From the NCBI GenBank assembly GCA_963693365.1, contig CAVNZM010000001.1, forward strand, positions 14,322,001-14,386,000: a stretch of DNA of 64,000 bases, in the 5' to 3' direction. The translations under genes and the position numbers were made by a program. The notes under the pieces were generated by a model. It saw only the letters and a program-made list of their open reading frames with translations, searched no databases and had not been told where the DNA came from. The number at the start of each line of letters is the position of its first letter. Positions within the stretch are counted from its first letter, which is position 1. The stretch comes from Amoebidium appalachense (Eukaryota > Ichthyosporea). Positions 34,077 to 46,664 of this stretch are shown here, in pieces.

Positions 34077-35965
34077 ATAAATTTAGTACTGCTCCAATTT
34101 TTGAATTGAGAAGTCACCTACAATGATTATCGGGATTATATGATATTTTCTCACAGTTTTTGCCACGTGAACCAACATAATGCACTGAACCTATGTAAAG
34201 TGGGTGTTGTCACGTTTCCAAGAGCACGGAGGTGTGTATGCGAGTACACGACGTACGCGGCGTATTTGATGCATGCAGGGAACTGAGCAGAGTACTTTCG
34301 TGGCCGCGAAATCATGATTCGATGCGTTCAAGGCATGATGCAGCACAGCCACTGACTGGGGCTGGGAGAGAATTTATGCCGTTGAGAACTTTGTTTATTT
34401 GTAGGTACCCGGGATGTAGTAGCTGCCACGTTCGACTGTGGCCTCAGCCGCCACGAATGAAGGCTGACAGGCCTCCTAGGGTGCACGTGGGTGAGCCATG
34501 CATTAGCAATCGGTGATACCGTATAAACCAATCAGAAGTGTACACCATACAGACCGTTCCCGAGTTTTCGGTCCTCTGGACGGGCTACCTGGCTAGCTCC
34601 AAGCATATTCAATATACGTTTTATTAGTAAACAAATAATGTTTTAGCAAAGATATATATTTCCAATCGAGCATGAGAGATTTTGAGAGGGAACGGTTCAC
34701 ACAGGCGGCGCGTTGAGGTACCATTGAATCTAGCAGGTAGAGCTATATTTAGCATGCTGCCTCACGATTACCACTATAGATCAAAGCGATGGATTTCGTG
34801 CGGTACCATATATGACAATAAGGCTTGAATCTATTGAGTATGAATAGCACTTAATCCATAAAAAAGTTATCATAATCTTTTATGTAACATAAAATAAATT
34901 ATAAAGCACTATTTATAGCTTTTACGCAGAAATATTGTCTTCTGGATGTAACTATGTAATTCCACAACCAACTGCAAAAATCCTTCGCCACTCATTTTAA
35001 ACCTAGGGGGAGCGCTCTGGCTAATAAAAGCAACCAATCAAATCACTGTATGGCGATGTCCCTTCCCTCTTTCACATCTTTCTGTAATCTGTAAACGCCA
35101 CTAACAAGGAAATAACTCCTTAATACATAACAATCAATTATTTCGAATATTTCTGATACTTTATTGTCGAGGTAAAACAATACCGAGGACCGTTCTAGGG
35201 CCTCGGCCCGGCTTCCTTCAAGAGAAAAAGCAAGGCTTGAGCCTCTCAGTCTCAGAGGCACAACCCCACCACAATGCCTGATGTTTCTTACACTAGAGAT
35301 TAGTGCTGCATTTACTTGAGCTAACGTTTATATTATGCCCTCAATATTGATGCTCTAGGCAGCCTATTGCTACAAATCTTTCAATGATTGCGTCTGTGTG
35401 CAGGGCATTTGAACTTTACATCATCTGTTGTAGCCCAGCCGTCCACTTGAGTTACCAGGAGCATCTTTCTCGCGAGGGGTGTAACAAAACCTGTTGAGTT
35501 TTTTGGGTAGACACACTTACCAATTCTTCACAAAGGATCTGACCTCCTACCACATGCGTACAGGTGATTAAGCAGTATGGTATTGGTGGCTGCTGGTGCA
35601 GCATACCACCCTTTCTGTATTGTGTGCAGGGGTCTGTGTTGAAACGGACGATTACATATTTTCTGCCACACACGAACAGAGCACACAAACATACACGCGC
35701 AAACACCTCAACACACAACACAAATATACTACACACACAGAGAGAGAGAGAGTGTGTGTGTGTGTGTGAGAGAGACATCACACGCGCGCACGCACACACA
35801 CATACACGGACAGAGAGACACAAAACACCCATACTAGCACACACACACAGAATACAGCCCGACCATTCCTCCTCTCTAATTTTCAGTTTCATTCACCCCT
35901 TCACGGTTAAAACAAACCATAGAGCATTTATTTCTTCTCCTCATGGTTCAATCTAAAGTGTTGGG

Positions 35966-36081
35966 AGATTTTTTTCTGTAGGCGTGTGTTTGTAGCCACT
36001 TGGCAGCCACGTAAACACACGCCAGATTTTTTTCTGTAGGCGTGTGTTTGTAGCCACTTGGCAGCCACGTAAACACACGCC
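35966..36081. repeat. Perfect 58-base tandem duplication of a hairpin
   Basis: 35966-36023 and 36024-36081 are identical. Each copy holds an 11-base perfect inverted repeat (GGCGTGTGTTT and AAACACACGCC; 35981-35991 with 36013-36023 in the first copy) around a 21-base loop with two GCCAC motifs. The pair ends 105 bases before the kinase ATG at 36187. It lies in the 5' flank or 5' untranslated region of that gene. Confidence 0.85.
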
Positions 36082-36186
36082 CTACCCATTCCCCATCATC
36101 TTGCTACATGGGTCACGAGGTGCTCTTTCGAAACGAAGTGCGAAAAATACCATTGCTGCCAACGCGCCGCCGTTGGTCAGCTTCCA

Positions 36187-38310
36187 ATGGCCCCCCAAAC
36201 TCACTCCATGTATTCACCCCACAATAATTCGACACTCCCGCTGCATAAGTTTGCCGTAAAAAAGTCGCCGAAAGTCCTTTTTGACCGTTACGAAGTAGAC
36301 AGGGAAGTGGGTACTGGCTCGTCCTCGACTGTGTACCTAGCGCACGACGTGAGAAATGGGCTATGTGTCGCACTCAAACAGGTCGCACGTGCACGCAGGC
36401 GGAGATCGGAATGCGCGCTTTTACGGGAGGTGACGGCGCAAAGACACGTGCACGGGCACGGGAATGTGATTGAAATTTACGATGTCATTGAAACGGAGGA
36501 ATCGTATACGCTAGTGGAGGAATATGTGGAGGGGGGGGACCTCGCATCCCTCCTGTTGGGGGAGAACGTTACTTCGGCGGCCATGAATGCTAACCTGTCG
36601 ACCATTCTGCTGGATGTTGTGGATGCGTTGGCGTATTTGCATGAGAGAAATGTCGTGCACTTGGACATGAAACCGGAGAATGTGCTGCTCACGAGAGAGG
36701 CGCGCGCGAAATTGGGGGATTTCGGGCACGCGTGCTTTGTGCTCAACGATGAAAACGGGAAAACGGAACTGAAAAGGTTGTGTAGTTGCTGTGATCCTAC
36801 CGGTTTGGCGCAGCACTTGGTGGTGAACAATGACAGATGTCGTAGTAAAACATCGGGGCAGTTGAGAAGGGAACATATGAAGAAGGGGTGGGAGTATGTG
36901 CCTTTTGGAACGCACGCGTACCTTGCGCCCGAGGTTTACGACGGGGCTGGGTCGGTGAAGGACTATAAGGCGATAGACGTATGGGCACTCGGGATTATTC
37001 TTCACATTATTGGTATGCTAAATGCCCCCCTGCCCCCCCCCCTCCCCCCACCCCCCCCCCCCGGCCTCTCCCCTACCCCCCCCCACCCCCACCCCCCACC
37101 CCCCACGCCCTTGTCGCCCCCGCCCTGGTCCTTCCCCGTCTGCCTTTTCAAGCTCTTCTTTTTTCTTTCTTGCTGTCTTGGTCACTCTCTCCTCCTTCAA
37201 CCCCAGCACCACACATACACACACGCGCGCGCGCGCACGCACACACACACAGAGAGAGAGAGAGAGACATGCACACCTTCCTCCCCTCCCCTTTGTCCCA
37301 CGTGATCTAAGGCTTGCCTCCCTGCCCTTTGTGGACACTCGATGTGTGTGTGTGTGTGTGTGTGTGTGTTCGTGTGTGTCTGTATAGCATGTGTGTTTCT
37401 TCGTGGGCCTTTTTGTTTCCTCCTGTGTTTTACAATTTGTCCCTCCCCCCATCCCCCCTCCCCTCCTCTCCACCCCCCGAGGCCACCACCACCACCACCA
37501 CCACCCCGATTCTCAATCCCCCCCCCCCCCCCCCCCCCCCCCCCAGGCCCCCCGTTTTCTCCCCTTTCCCCACCTTTTTCGCATTGCCCACCCAACAACG
37601 AACTATATGTCTCTCTGAGTTCTGCCTTTGTTTCAGTACGTCTACGTGTTTGTAGGGACACATCCTATGCCCCAAGGGAGACAGTGTTTGTAGGGACACA
37701 CCCTATGCCCCAAGGGAGAACATAAGCGAGGGAAAGAGGCGTTTTTCATGAGCATGGTAACAGATACGCTGCGAGAAATGTGCTTGTTCGCAATCAGGAG
37801 AAAAACAATCAGGAGAAGAGGTGTGAAATTTTGTAAAATGGAAAAAGGTGGAGGAGTGGGAAAGGGGAGACGCCCTGGGAGGGGGCTGTGGGGGGGCTGG
37901 GGGGTACAAAAGGGGGAGGGACGGGGGAAGAGGGGGGGGGGGGGGGGGGGGGGGGGGGAAGCAGCAAGTTTCGTTGTGCATGGAGGAGGCGAGTCTGTGT
38001 TTGTTTCGCATTAGTTGCATGAGTGTGCGCGTGTACCGTGTGCACGTGTTCTTCAGTGTGGGAGATTGGTGTGTGGGTATTCCGCAGTTTGGCTATGCCC
38101 ACACCCTGTAACGATTTTCCTACACAGTGTTTCTTAATCAAACCCCCCCCCCTCCCCCCCCTTCAGCCCCCCCATCCTGCGGGACAACCTTTCTTCTCCC
38201 GGAGGAGGGTGTCTACTTACGCTGCATACTCTATGCTTGTGTGTTCCTTTTCTTGTCCGCAATTCGCGTTATTGTTATGAGTTTGTGCTTGCACTGTAGA
38301 TTGCTTGCTG

Positions 38311-38344
<34 letters not shown>

Positions 38345-38624
38345 TTCCCCCGTGTTCATCCCCTGGGGAAACCCCCCTGCCTGCCTCTCCTCTCATTGTC
38401 TCCCCCTATCCATCCCTCTTATTTCCATGCAATCCAATGCCACCAGCACAAACACTCACTCACCCACACATAGACATAGGCGCTCCCCCCCCCCCCCCCC
38501 CCCCCCCCCCCCCACCCCCCCGGGGCCGGGGGGTTATCAATGTCCCCACTTTTCCCTTTCTACTTTTCCGTGCCTATCTCTCTTATCCCCCATCACTACC
38601 CCCCCCCCCCCCCCCCTCTTTTAC

Positions 38625-38672
<48 letters not shown>

Positions 38673-38857
38673 TTCTCCCAGCTGTGGTGACTTGGCCCCC
38701 CCCGTGCAGAATGACTCCGTTTTTTCTCTGTTTTGTGTGTGCATGGTGTTGTCCGTTGTGAATGTGTGCATCGGGCTGTGTGATCGCTTTTCTAACCCTC
38801 CCTCCCTCCCCCCCCCCTCCCCCCCCCCCCCCCCCCCCCGGTACACGTACACACAAA

Positions 38858-38952
<95 letters not shown>

Positions 38953-39760
38953 AAACACATGCACACATACACACATCTACACCCACACACACGTAAACAC
39001 ACACGTACACACACACACACGTACACAAACAGTCACGCGCTCGTTCCCCTGGCAGTGCTCCATGACCTACTACGCCGACTCGGAAGATGAAATATCAGAC
39101 GACGAGGGAGGAGACGATGAAAGAAGTCTTTTTCTTCGCCGATGCAGCGCCCGTCTTCACGGAGACTCCCGTTTTCTTCAATATTTACGCACAGGAACAC
39201 ACAGGGATTGGGCAACTCTACCCCCCGAAATGGTGAAATTGTTGAAGGGGCTATTGTGCGTGGACCCTAGCGAACGGCTCTCGATGGAGGAGGTTAAAGC
39301 GTATGTCGTGCAAACGTGGCCGGATGATTGGCTCGCGCGGGGCGGATCGGTCGAATTGTGCGATCCGGAGAACCGATCAAACGGCGGCGGCGCAGTAGTC
39401 TTTGGACCAGGCGTGAACGTGGGTTCATTGGAGGAGATTCGCCAATCGAATCCCGCAATGACGAATTCGGCGGCGGAAGGCGGTAGAAGATTGGGTACCG
39501 GGGGATTTGGAACACGAAGACGGAGTAGTACGACGGACAGTCTATCGAGACAACTTCAGGGTTCGAATTCTTCCGGTTGTTCACAGCAGGGAAGCGTGAG
39601 CTCGCTCCCCAGGGTGGAAATGGGGCCTCTTCACGACTATCCCGGGTCCAAGATGAGGAATGGGGGGGGTCCTGGGGTTTATGGGGACGCGAGGGATGTA
39701 TGGGATGAGGGGGGGGGTGTTTGCAAAATGCGACGGTGCAGTTGGGTGTTGGGTTGGTGA
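36187..39760 (+). CDS. Ser/Thr-type protein kinase
   Basis: Exon 1 (36187-37012) encodes 275 residues holding most of a kinase domain: Gly-rich loop GTGSSSTVY (42-50), ATP-anchoring Lys in VALK (64), catalytic HLDMKPEN (158-165), DFG (178-180), APE (247-249) and DVWALG (264-269). The segment between DFG and APE is about 65 residues, longer than usual, and includes a Cys-containing insert (CSCCD). The last exon (39056-39760) begins in an acidic stretch, continues with the C-lobe motif LLKGLLCVDPSERLSMEEV and ends in a Ser/Gly-rich tail. Exon 1 ends in phase 1 and the last exon needs phase 0, so a middle exon is required. A segment at 38682-38734 fits in phase and is bounded by AG and GT, but its product (WPPPCRMTPFFLCF) is only weakly kinase-like. 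A cytoplasmic or nuclear signalling kinase is likely; subfamily not assigned. Stop TGA is at 39758-39760. Confidence 0.8.
37646..37720. repeat. Two 38-base direct repeats in the kinase intron
   Basis: GTGTTTGTAGGGACACA (37646) recurs at 37684, both followed by a nearly identical CCTATGCCCCAAGGGAGA block. The two copies differ at very few positions. Confidence 0.8.
38862..38950. repeat. (CA)n microsatellite in the kinase intron
   Basis: A CA run of about 45 units preceded by poly-C, about 100 bases before the last kinase exon. Shorter GTACAC-interrupted runs continue to 39030. Confidence 0.9.
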
Positions 39761-41203
39761 TTTTTGTGCCGTTGGTGGTTGCTGTCACTGGATTTTGGTC
39801 ATTTTTTTAAGTTTTTTGCACCCCCACCTCTTTGCAAGTTCTTTCGGTTAGAGTCCATCTCCGGTAGTATTGGTTAATGCACACGGGCACGCACATACAC
39901 ACACACACGGACACACACACACGTGCCGAGGGAGACACACTCACACTCACTTACTAACGCACACACAGCATGCACATGTGCATACACAGAACAAAACACA
40001 CAAGTGCTAGGTAACTACGCTTACCTAACGCAAGGTACGAAGTTTTATACGCTGTCGTGATTTTCTGTCTTTACGTTTGAATAACTTTTTTTAAGGCCTA
40101 ATCTTCCTACCCTGTCGACATTTTTCCTGATTTGTTCTGTTTCTTCCCTATACCTGAACTGGCTGTGGGTTCTGGCGGCTTTTTTTTTTTTTTTTTTTTT
40201 GTGCGTGTGTGTGTGTGTGTGTACGTGTGTTTGGGGGGGGGCACACAAACATCCCCCTGCACGCGCGCGCACACACACACTCACCCACTCACTCACTCAC
40301 TCACTCACTCACTCACTCACTCACTCACTCACTCACTCACCTATACACACACCTTCACCTACACAATACTGGTATCAAGTTGCCCGGGAGTGCAGACCTC
40401 CCCATGGATTTCGCCTTTATTTAGTCTTTTTGTTTTTGAACGCATGAAAAATGCAGGAAAAGTGATGGTGTTCATGTGACAAGGTGGTTTGCGCATGTGC
40501 CCTAGCTAACATGTGTATGAACGATTCTGCTGTTCGTATCGTAAGTGTACCACTTGTATGTCCTTTGTTTTGACGGCAATAAATCCCTGGATATTTGCCA
40601 ACCTCGGCCGGTTTCATGCCAAACGGTGACCGTCCCGGCCTGGTGCCATTAGGGATTGGGGGAATGTGCTGTTTAAGTAGGGATTCTTGATTTTGGAACG
40701 GGGGGGGGGGGGGGGCACCCCGGCCCCCCTTTGGACAGGTGGGTCCCCCCCACCCACCCACCCCTCTGGCGAGCAGAGAGAGAGAGAGAGGAGGGGGGGG
40801 GGGGGGGGGGGCACCCACCTGATCACATAATCATTTATAGTTTATAATCAGCAGCAGTTTACATACATTGAATTGAACGTAAACATGGAGGTATTCTTAT
40901 TATATTAGGATCACCTGAAACTCAGAATATGCCGTACGGGCATACTGCCCCCCTCCTCCCCCCCTCCACCCCCCTCCCTTCCCCCCCCCCCCCCCCCGCA
41001 CGAACGGGTGGGAAGCAAGCCTCGAAGCGTGTGTACGTGTGTGTGAGTGACACTAGTACTGTGTGTGTGTGTGTGTGCGCGTGTACAGGTTGCAAGCGCG
41101 CGCGCACATGTGTGGGGTGCGTGCGTCACGGTGTGTGTGCGTACGTGTGTGTGTGGTGGTGGTGGTGGTGTGTGTGTGGCGGCGGGGTGGGGGGGGGGGG
41201 GGG

Positions 41204-41239
<36 letters not shown>

Positions 41240-41385
41240 GGGGGAAGGAGAAGGACCAAAATGTGTCAGTAGCTGAAAACGGAGGCAAACGCTCCAAATT
41301 TGAAAAGAAAAAAGAAAAAAGAAAAAAAAAATTGAAGACAACCTTTTGGTGGATGGAAAAGAGACCTTCAAACCATGATCATGCG

Positions 41386-41434
<49 letters not shown>

Positions 41435-42331
41435 GCACCTCGGGTGACCCCCGGGAAGGGGTGGGTCCCCACCCCGAGGGAGGGAGGAGGGGTGTGCTAC
41501 AAGGGGGAACGTCGATATTTATTACTCTGCCCTGGGCCATTTCAAATTCAAAATCCCTTAGATTTGAAAAATGATCTTTGGATACTTATTTTTGTTTTGT
41601 TTGTTGCTTGCTTGCCATTGCAAAGATATGTTCCTGGGCTGGCTTTTTGCTGAGCCTGCTTGAGATATACCAGTACATTTAAAAGTATATCCAAACTGAT
41701 CTCATCAAATTTAAATTCTGCATGCAGGAAGATCGACGAAGTCTTTGTGGTATTTATGTACACTCGGTGCCATAACGGTGGTGTAATGCCCGCATCACTG
41801 CACTAGCCAGTGCCGCTGAACTCGAGGTGTAGATCATGGCTCCGGGCCTGCGGGGCGGGGGGGGGGGAGGGGGGGGAGCTTAGGGGGGGGGGGGGGGGGG
41901 GGGGGGTTGTTTAAACCGTCTCAAAGTTACCGGCCGCGGCAAGCTGAACCCAACTTGCAGCCGGTAGCGTACACAACGTTCAGGGAACACCTCCATTCAT
42001 GCCATTATTGGCAACTTCAAGTGACACGGTGCATATACTATACTATCAGTGACATGCAAGAGCCTTGGGAGGATCCGTACTAACCGAGGTTTGGGCAGCG
42101 GCGTGGGCACCTATTAGGTTAATACATCACGGATCAGGCTGAGGGGGATGCCCACAATGTGGCCGGTACCGGTGGTCAGTATTATGATCGCCTTGCACAA
42201 GGTTTGAAAAGCGTGTGCAACATCTGCGCAGGCCCACCTGAGTACTCTACTACTGGAACCACGCGTGCACAATGGCCATATCAAATCAAAAGCTGGTGGC
42301 GGCGGCGGCGGCAGTTTTGTGTGTGTGTGTG

Positions 42332-42400
<69 letters not shown>

Positions 42401-42619
42401 GTGCGTGCATGCGCGCCCGCACGCGCGTGTGTTGGGTGGGTGTGTTGGGTGTTTTTGGGGGGGGGTGTCACAGGGAATTTTTGCACCGGGGAATTTTTGC
42501 ACTGACACTGGTACCATGATTCAGGGAATTTTTGCACCGGTCCACCTCCCTCCCCCCCCCCCCCCCCCCCCCCCCCCTCCCCCTGCCCCCTCGCCCCCAC
42601 AAACCGTTCACACACCGTG

Positions 42620-42679
<60 letters not shown>

Positions 42680-42872
42680 AGTATACACGTGTATACGTAC
42701 GTACATAAACACTACTGCTGATTTACATCATAGACTCATTCATTCATAGTATCCGAATATCCGTATCTAATCCCAGATGTTGGGATGATCCACAGTTCAG
42801 CCAATTTCGACACCATCTATCAGTGGTTGGTCAAATACACATCTGTGGGCATTCCCTTGATCTGTATTTGAG

Positions 42873-43019
<147 letters not shown>

Positions 43020-43457
43020 ACGGCGTATCTGTGTGTGTGTGTCCTCCATGTGATTCCTTCGAGTTCTTCCTTCCGATTGGTCCCTTCGATTCTTTCACCA
43101 GAGGTAGTGATTCACACTTGTTCAGATGCCGGGCATCACTGAGGGAATGGTAAATACGTAAACACACGACGTCTCTAAACGATTCAGTGTTGGAGCACGT
43201 ACATACGGCAAGAATAGCAAGAGGTTTTCCATTGATCTGTGTACATTCCGTTTTTTTGTTTGTTTTCTCGACGGTCTACCTCGTTGCGCTTTGAAGCGGC
43301 ATCTACACAAAGTTTCTCTGAGACTCTCCCTCTTCCTCCTTGTGCTTATGCTCCCTGCGTTTGCGCATTATAAGTTAGAGACCTCCTCTCTCTCTTTCTC
43401 TCTCCCTCTCCCCCCCCCCCCCCCCCCCCCCCCCCGCCCGCCTCTCTCACCCCCCCC

Positions 43458-43504
<47 letters not shown>

Positions 43505-43527
43505 CCCCCCCCCCCCCCCCCCCCCCC

Positions 43528-43571
<44 letters not shown>

Positions 43572-44329
43572 GTCCTCCCCCCCCCCTCTTTCTCCCCCCC
43601 TCCCCTCCCGCGAGTTAGTGTGCACAGATGTCTATAGATCTGCGTAGACCTTACCACCTACTATGGCACGAGCAATATGACTCAGTGTTCCTTTTTACCT
43701 CTCTGTTTTTATGTGAGTGTTGCAACATTCTTTTATTTTTTTTAATTCTGGTGGGGGTGTGCCGGCAGCAATTTTATTTTGCATGCGGGTATTCAAGGCT
43801 TTACAGCATAGTTCGTATGTTATAGTATTTGTACAGTATTGCCACACACTGGCAGTTACCTGTAAATTCGTACCCCACAGCTTCGTTTGTTTCACATGCA
43901 CGAACAAAAGTTGTGCATCGACTTTATTACATGCCTTCTGTGCACCAAGAGTGCAAGCTCGTTGGGGCATGGCACCAGTAAGGGCCATACATGAGGCATA
44001 CGTTCGTAATGTGTGTAGCCTAAGGCATGCAGGCATACATTCGTGAGCATTTGTGCATCCTGTGCGCTAAACTATGGGCATGCTGCATTCGACAAGAGCA
44101 AGGGATTCGAAGCATGCATGCAACACTGCCTTCATAGCACCTACATGCTATAGCAACAGCGACTATCTTCTTCTTTAAATGTATTCGTGCTGTGAGTGGC
44201 CGTGCATATAGTTGGGAGTGTGGATGTGCACACGGTGGCATGGACACGATGACTGTGTGCAATAGCGTAATGCACGCAAGGGCAACAGTTTTCTTTTCTT
44301 CGTAACATAGAGGGGGCTTTGTGCATTGC

Positions 44330-44650
44330 AACCCAAGCAGTGTTGTGCATTCGTTCTTTTCATTTTCGTATTTTCTTTTCACAATGCTTTCGTTTTTCGT
44401 TTCTAACGTCGGTTCGTTACTTCGTTATTGCGTTATGAATTCGTGTTTCGTACGTGTTAGTTCGTATTTCCGAAGCATTCGTTTTTCGTTGGTTCATTAT
44501 TTCTATATGCATTCTTTTTCTTCGAATCATTATTTAGTTGTGTCTTCGTGAATAGTTCGTTTTTCGTTGGTTCGTTGTTTCGTTTATAGTTCTTTATTCG
44601 TTAGTTCGTTGCTTCATTGTTTCGTAATGTTTTGGGAAAGTTTTCGTTAT
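44330..44650. repeat. Degenerate TTCGTT-rich repeat
   Basis: TTCGTT, TTCGTA and TTCATT hexamers recur with irregular spacing over about 300 bases (for example TTCGTTTTTCGTT at two places). It may be an old satellite built on a short T-rich unit. Confidence 0.5.
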
Positions 44651-45397
44651 GCAAAGTTTTGTAGTTCTCATTATTTAGCTATGAGTTTTTTTTTCAAATC
44701 TTCGTTACTTTCTGTGTCGTGTCAGTGGGCTGGCCACTTCAGACTGTCGGCGGATATTCTAGATAAGTCATCGATCGGCCATGATGAGCGATGGAGAATC
44801 TTGAACGAATTGAAAGATGTGAGTTTCGAATTCGAAGGATGTGAGATTCTTGAAATGATTGAAAGATGTGCGAGATTCTTGAACTGCCGCGGTCGCCAAT
44901 GTAAACAGTTGGACTAGTTAGGATAAAGCAGAGCACAACTGAATCAAAATAAAGACAGAGAACGGGTAGAAAGGCACACGCGGCCAGGTTGCTTTTACTA
45001 TGGGCCGATTCAGTCTGTCTCAGACTTCACTGAAGTGATCCCCGTACTGGGACGGCAATCACGGCATAAGTATATAGCCCCCAGGTTTCGGATCAAGGCC
45101 CAGGATTGGTTCATCCGCGGCCAGCGCGGGTGGCAACATGCTATTCGTGATTCTGGTGCGGTCCGAGCCAGTCAGACCTTCGTCCTATTTATGCAAACCT
45201 ATCATTGGTCCACTTCGTTTTTGTGGTATGCAACAATAGAATCATATATGGTTCAATTCTTAGGTCAGAGTGAATCCTATTGGTGCGGACATGATATTTA
45301 TGTGAAATTCATGACAAAGCACGAATCGTGTGCTAGTAGATCACATTCTTTAGTAAACATGTACAGTTCATGTGCACAGTCAAAGTTTACAGTAGGG

Positions 45398-45998
45398 GTG
45401 CATGCCAGGTTCAACCAGAACCCTGGCCAGGCCCACCTGACTGCTGCAAAGCGCGTGTTGCGCTACCTCAAGGGGGCTGCCAGCCACGGCATCACTTACC
45501 AGCGCGTCAAGGTGCCGGGCCATGTGATTGGCTACGTGGATGCCGACTGGGCAGGCAACCCAGACAACCGCCGCTCCACGTCCGGCTTCCCGTTTCTGGC
45601 CGGCAACGGAGCCATCAGCCTCAGGCTGGTGCTCAAAGCTGCAGACCGTGGTGGCAGACAGCACAGCAGAGGCTGTGTATGTGAGCGCGGCCCGCGCCAC
45701 CAAGGAGGCCATGTGGTTGCGCAAACTCCTGCGCGACTTTGGTTTCAGCACCGAGGAGGCCATGGTGCTGTATGAGGACAACATGGCATGCATCAGCATT
45801 GCCAAGGACCCCGTGGATTTTTCTCGCACCAAGCACATCGACATCAAGTGGCACCTGGTGCGCTGGCACGTCAAGCAGGGCGACGTTGTGCTGGTCTACC
45901 TGCCGACCAATCAGCAGGCGGCTGATGCGCTGACCAAGGCCCTGCCCCGTGCTGCCCTCGAGAGCTGCAAGAAGGCCATGGGCATGGACAGCGAGTGA
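45398..45998 (+). pseudogene. Ty1/copia retrotransposon, 3' end of pol (RNase H), frameshifted
   Basis: The region encodes the tail of a copia-type polyprotein: the end of reverse transcriptase (HLTAAKRVLRYLKG), then RNase H with the YVDADWAG and RRSTSGF motifs, then in another frame VADSTAEAVYVSA, YEDNMACI, RTKHIDIKWHLVR and QQAADALTKALP. A shift near 45620-45640 separates the two parts, so the copy is inactive. Everything upstream (gag, protease, integrase, most of reverse transcriptase) is missing; sequence before about 45398 has no copia character. Codon use is more G+C-rich than the flanks, which suggests a fairly recent arrival. A 3' LTR follows after about 130 bases. Confidence 0.85.
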
Positions 45999-46124
45999 TC
46001 ACCATGTGATGTGGGGGCAGTGTAGTTTGCTGCAGGCAACTTGCCTGGCTGAGGGGTGGGGCAATCGACGCTGCGATATGATTGGCTGATTTGTAGATTA
46101 GGTGCTAATGTGTTGTAAGGGGTG

Positions 46125-46664
46125 TGTTGGAATATACAACCCCAATATCACCATATTATTCGTGTCTGTGATATATTTACTATGTAACCATTCAACAGCG
46201 GTGTACGCGTGTTTTCGTGTGATGGCTTTGTAGGTGATCGGGCGTGTGATTCCTAGGATGAATTGTGATATCTAACTGCCATATGATTTGTTAGGAACGC
46301 ACCATCCAGATCTAGGGATTACGTAGTCAGGGCCGGATGCCATCCTGCCGGATGGCTGGTGACCGTATCACGGCGGAGTATATAAACCCGCACATGTAAC
46401 ATAATAAAATTGGGAGTTATAACGATAATTGACTGTTGCAACAGACTCTCCGAGCACTGTGTGGACACTTGTGTGATGCTTAGGTGATAGTGCATGCAGC
46501 CCGATTAAGTACACACTTACATAGTAGGTAGTATATTGCACCCATATAGAGACTGACCACCTCCGTGTGTGTGTGTGCAACGACTATACACTCTACTTGT
46601 GTTAGTGCAGACTCTGCTACGTGTGAGAAGGTAGTTTTCTCTCAATAAATACAACGCACAACCA
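46125..46664 (+). repeat. Probable 3' LTR of the copia element
   Basis: It begins TGTTGGAATATACAAC directly after a purine-rich TAAGGGG stretch, as expected for a copia LTR next to its polypurine tract. Inside are a TATA box (TATATAAA, 46379-46386) and AATAAA (46644-46649). The right end is set at a CA near 46664 by expectation only, because no second LTR is present for comparison. Confidence 0.6.

Larger units (their letters stand above)
33390..35965. other. TAF11 3' region and intergenic DNA
   Basis: An AATAAA at 33890-33895 may end TAF11. A 69-base poly-G tract lies at 34007-34075. From about 34080 to 35450 the sequence is A+T-richer, almost free of microsatellites and without a convincing gene, unlike its surroundings. 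35690-35870 is again CA-rich. Confidence 0.5.

Noticed and set aside
34232-34516. Plus-strand frame of 94 codons in the microsatellite-poor island
   Set aside because: No conserved motif or family likeness, and its length is within chance expectation.
37636-37725. Possible kinase middle exon after TTTGTTTCAG
   Set aside because: It consists of the two 38-base direct repeats, reaches a stop and has no donor, so it is not kinase-like.
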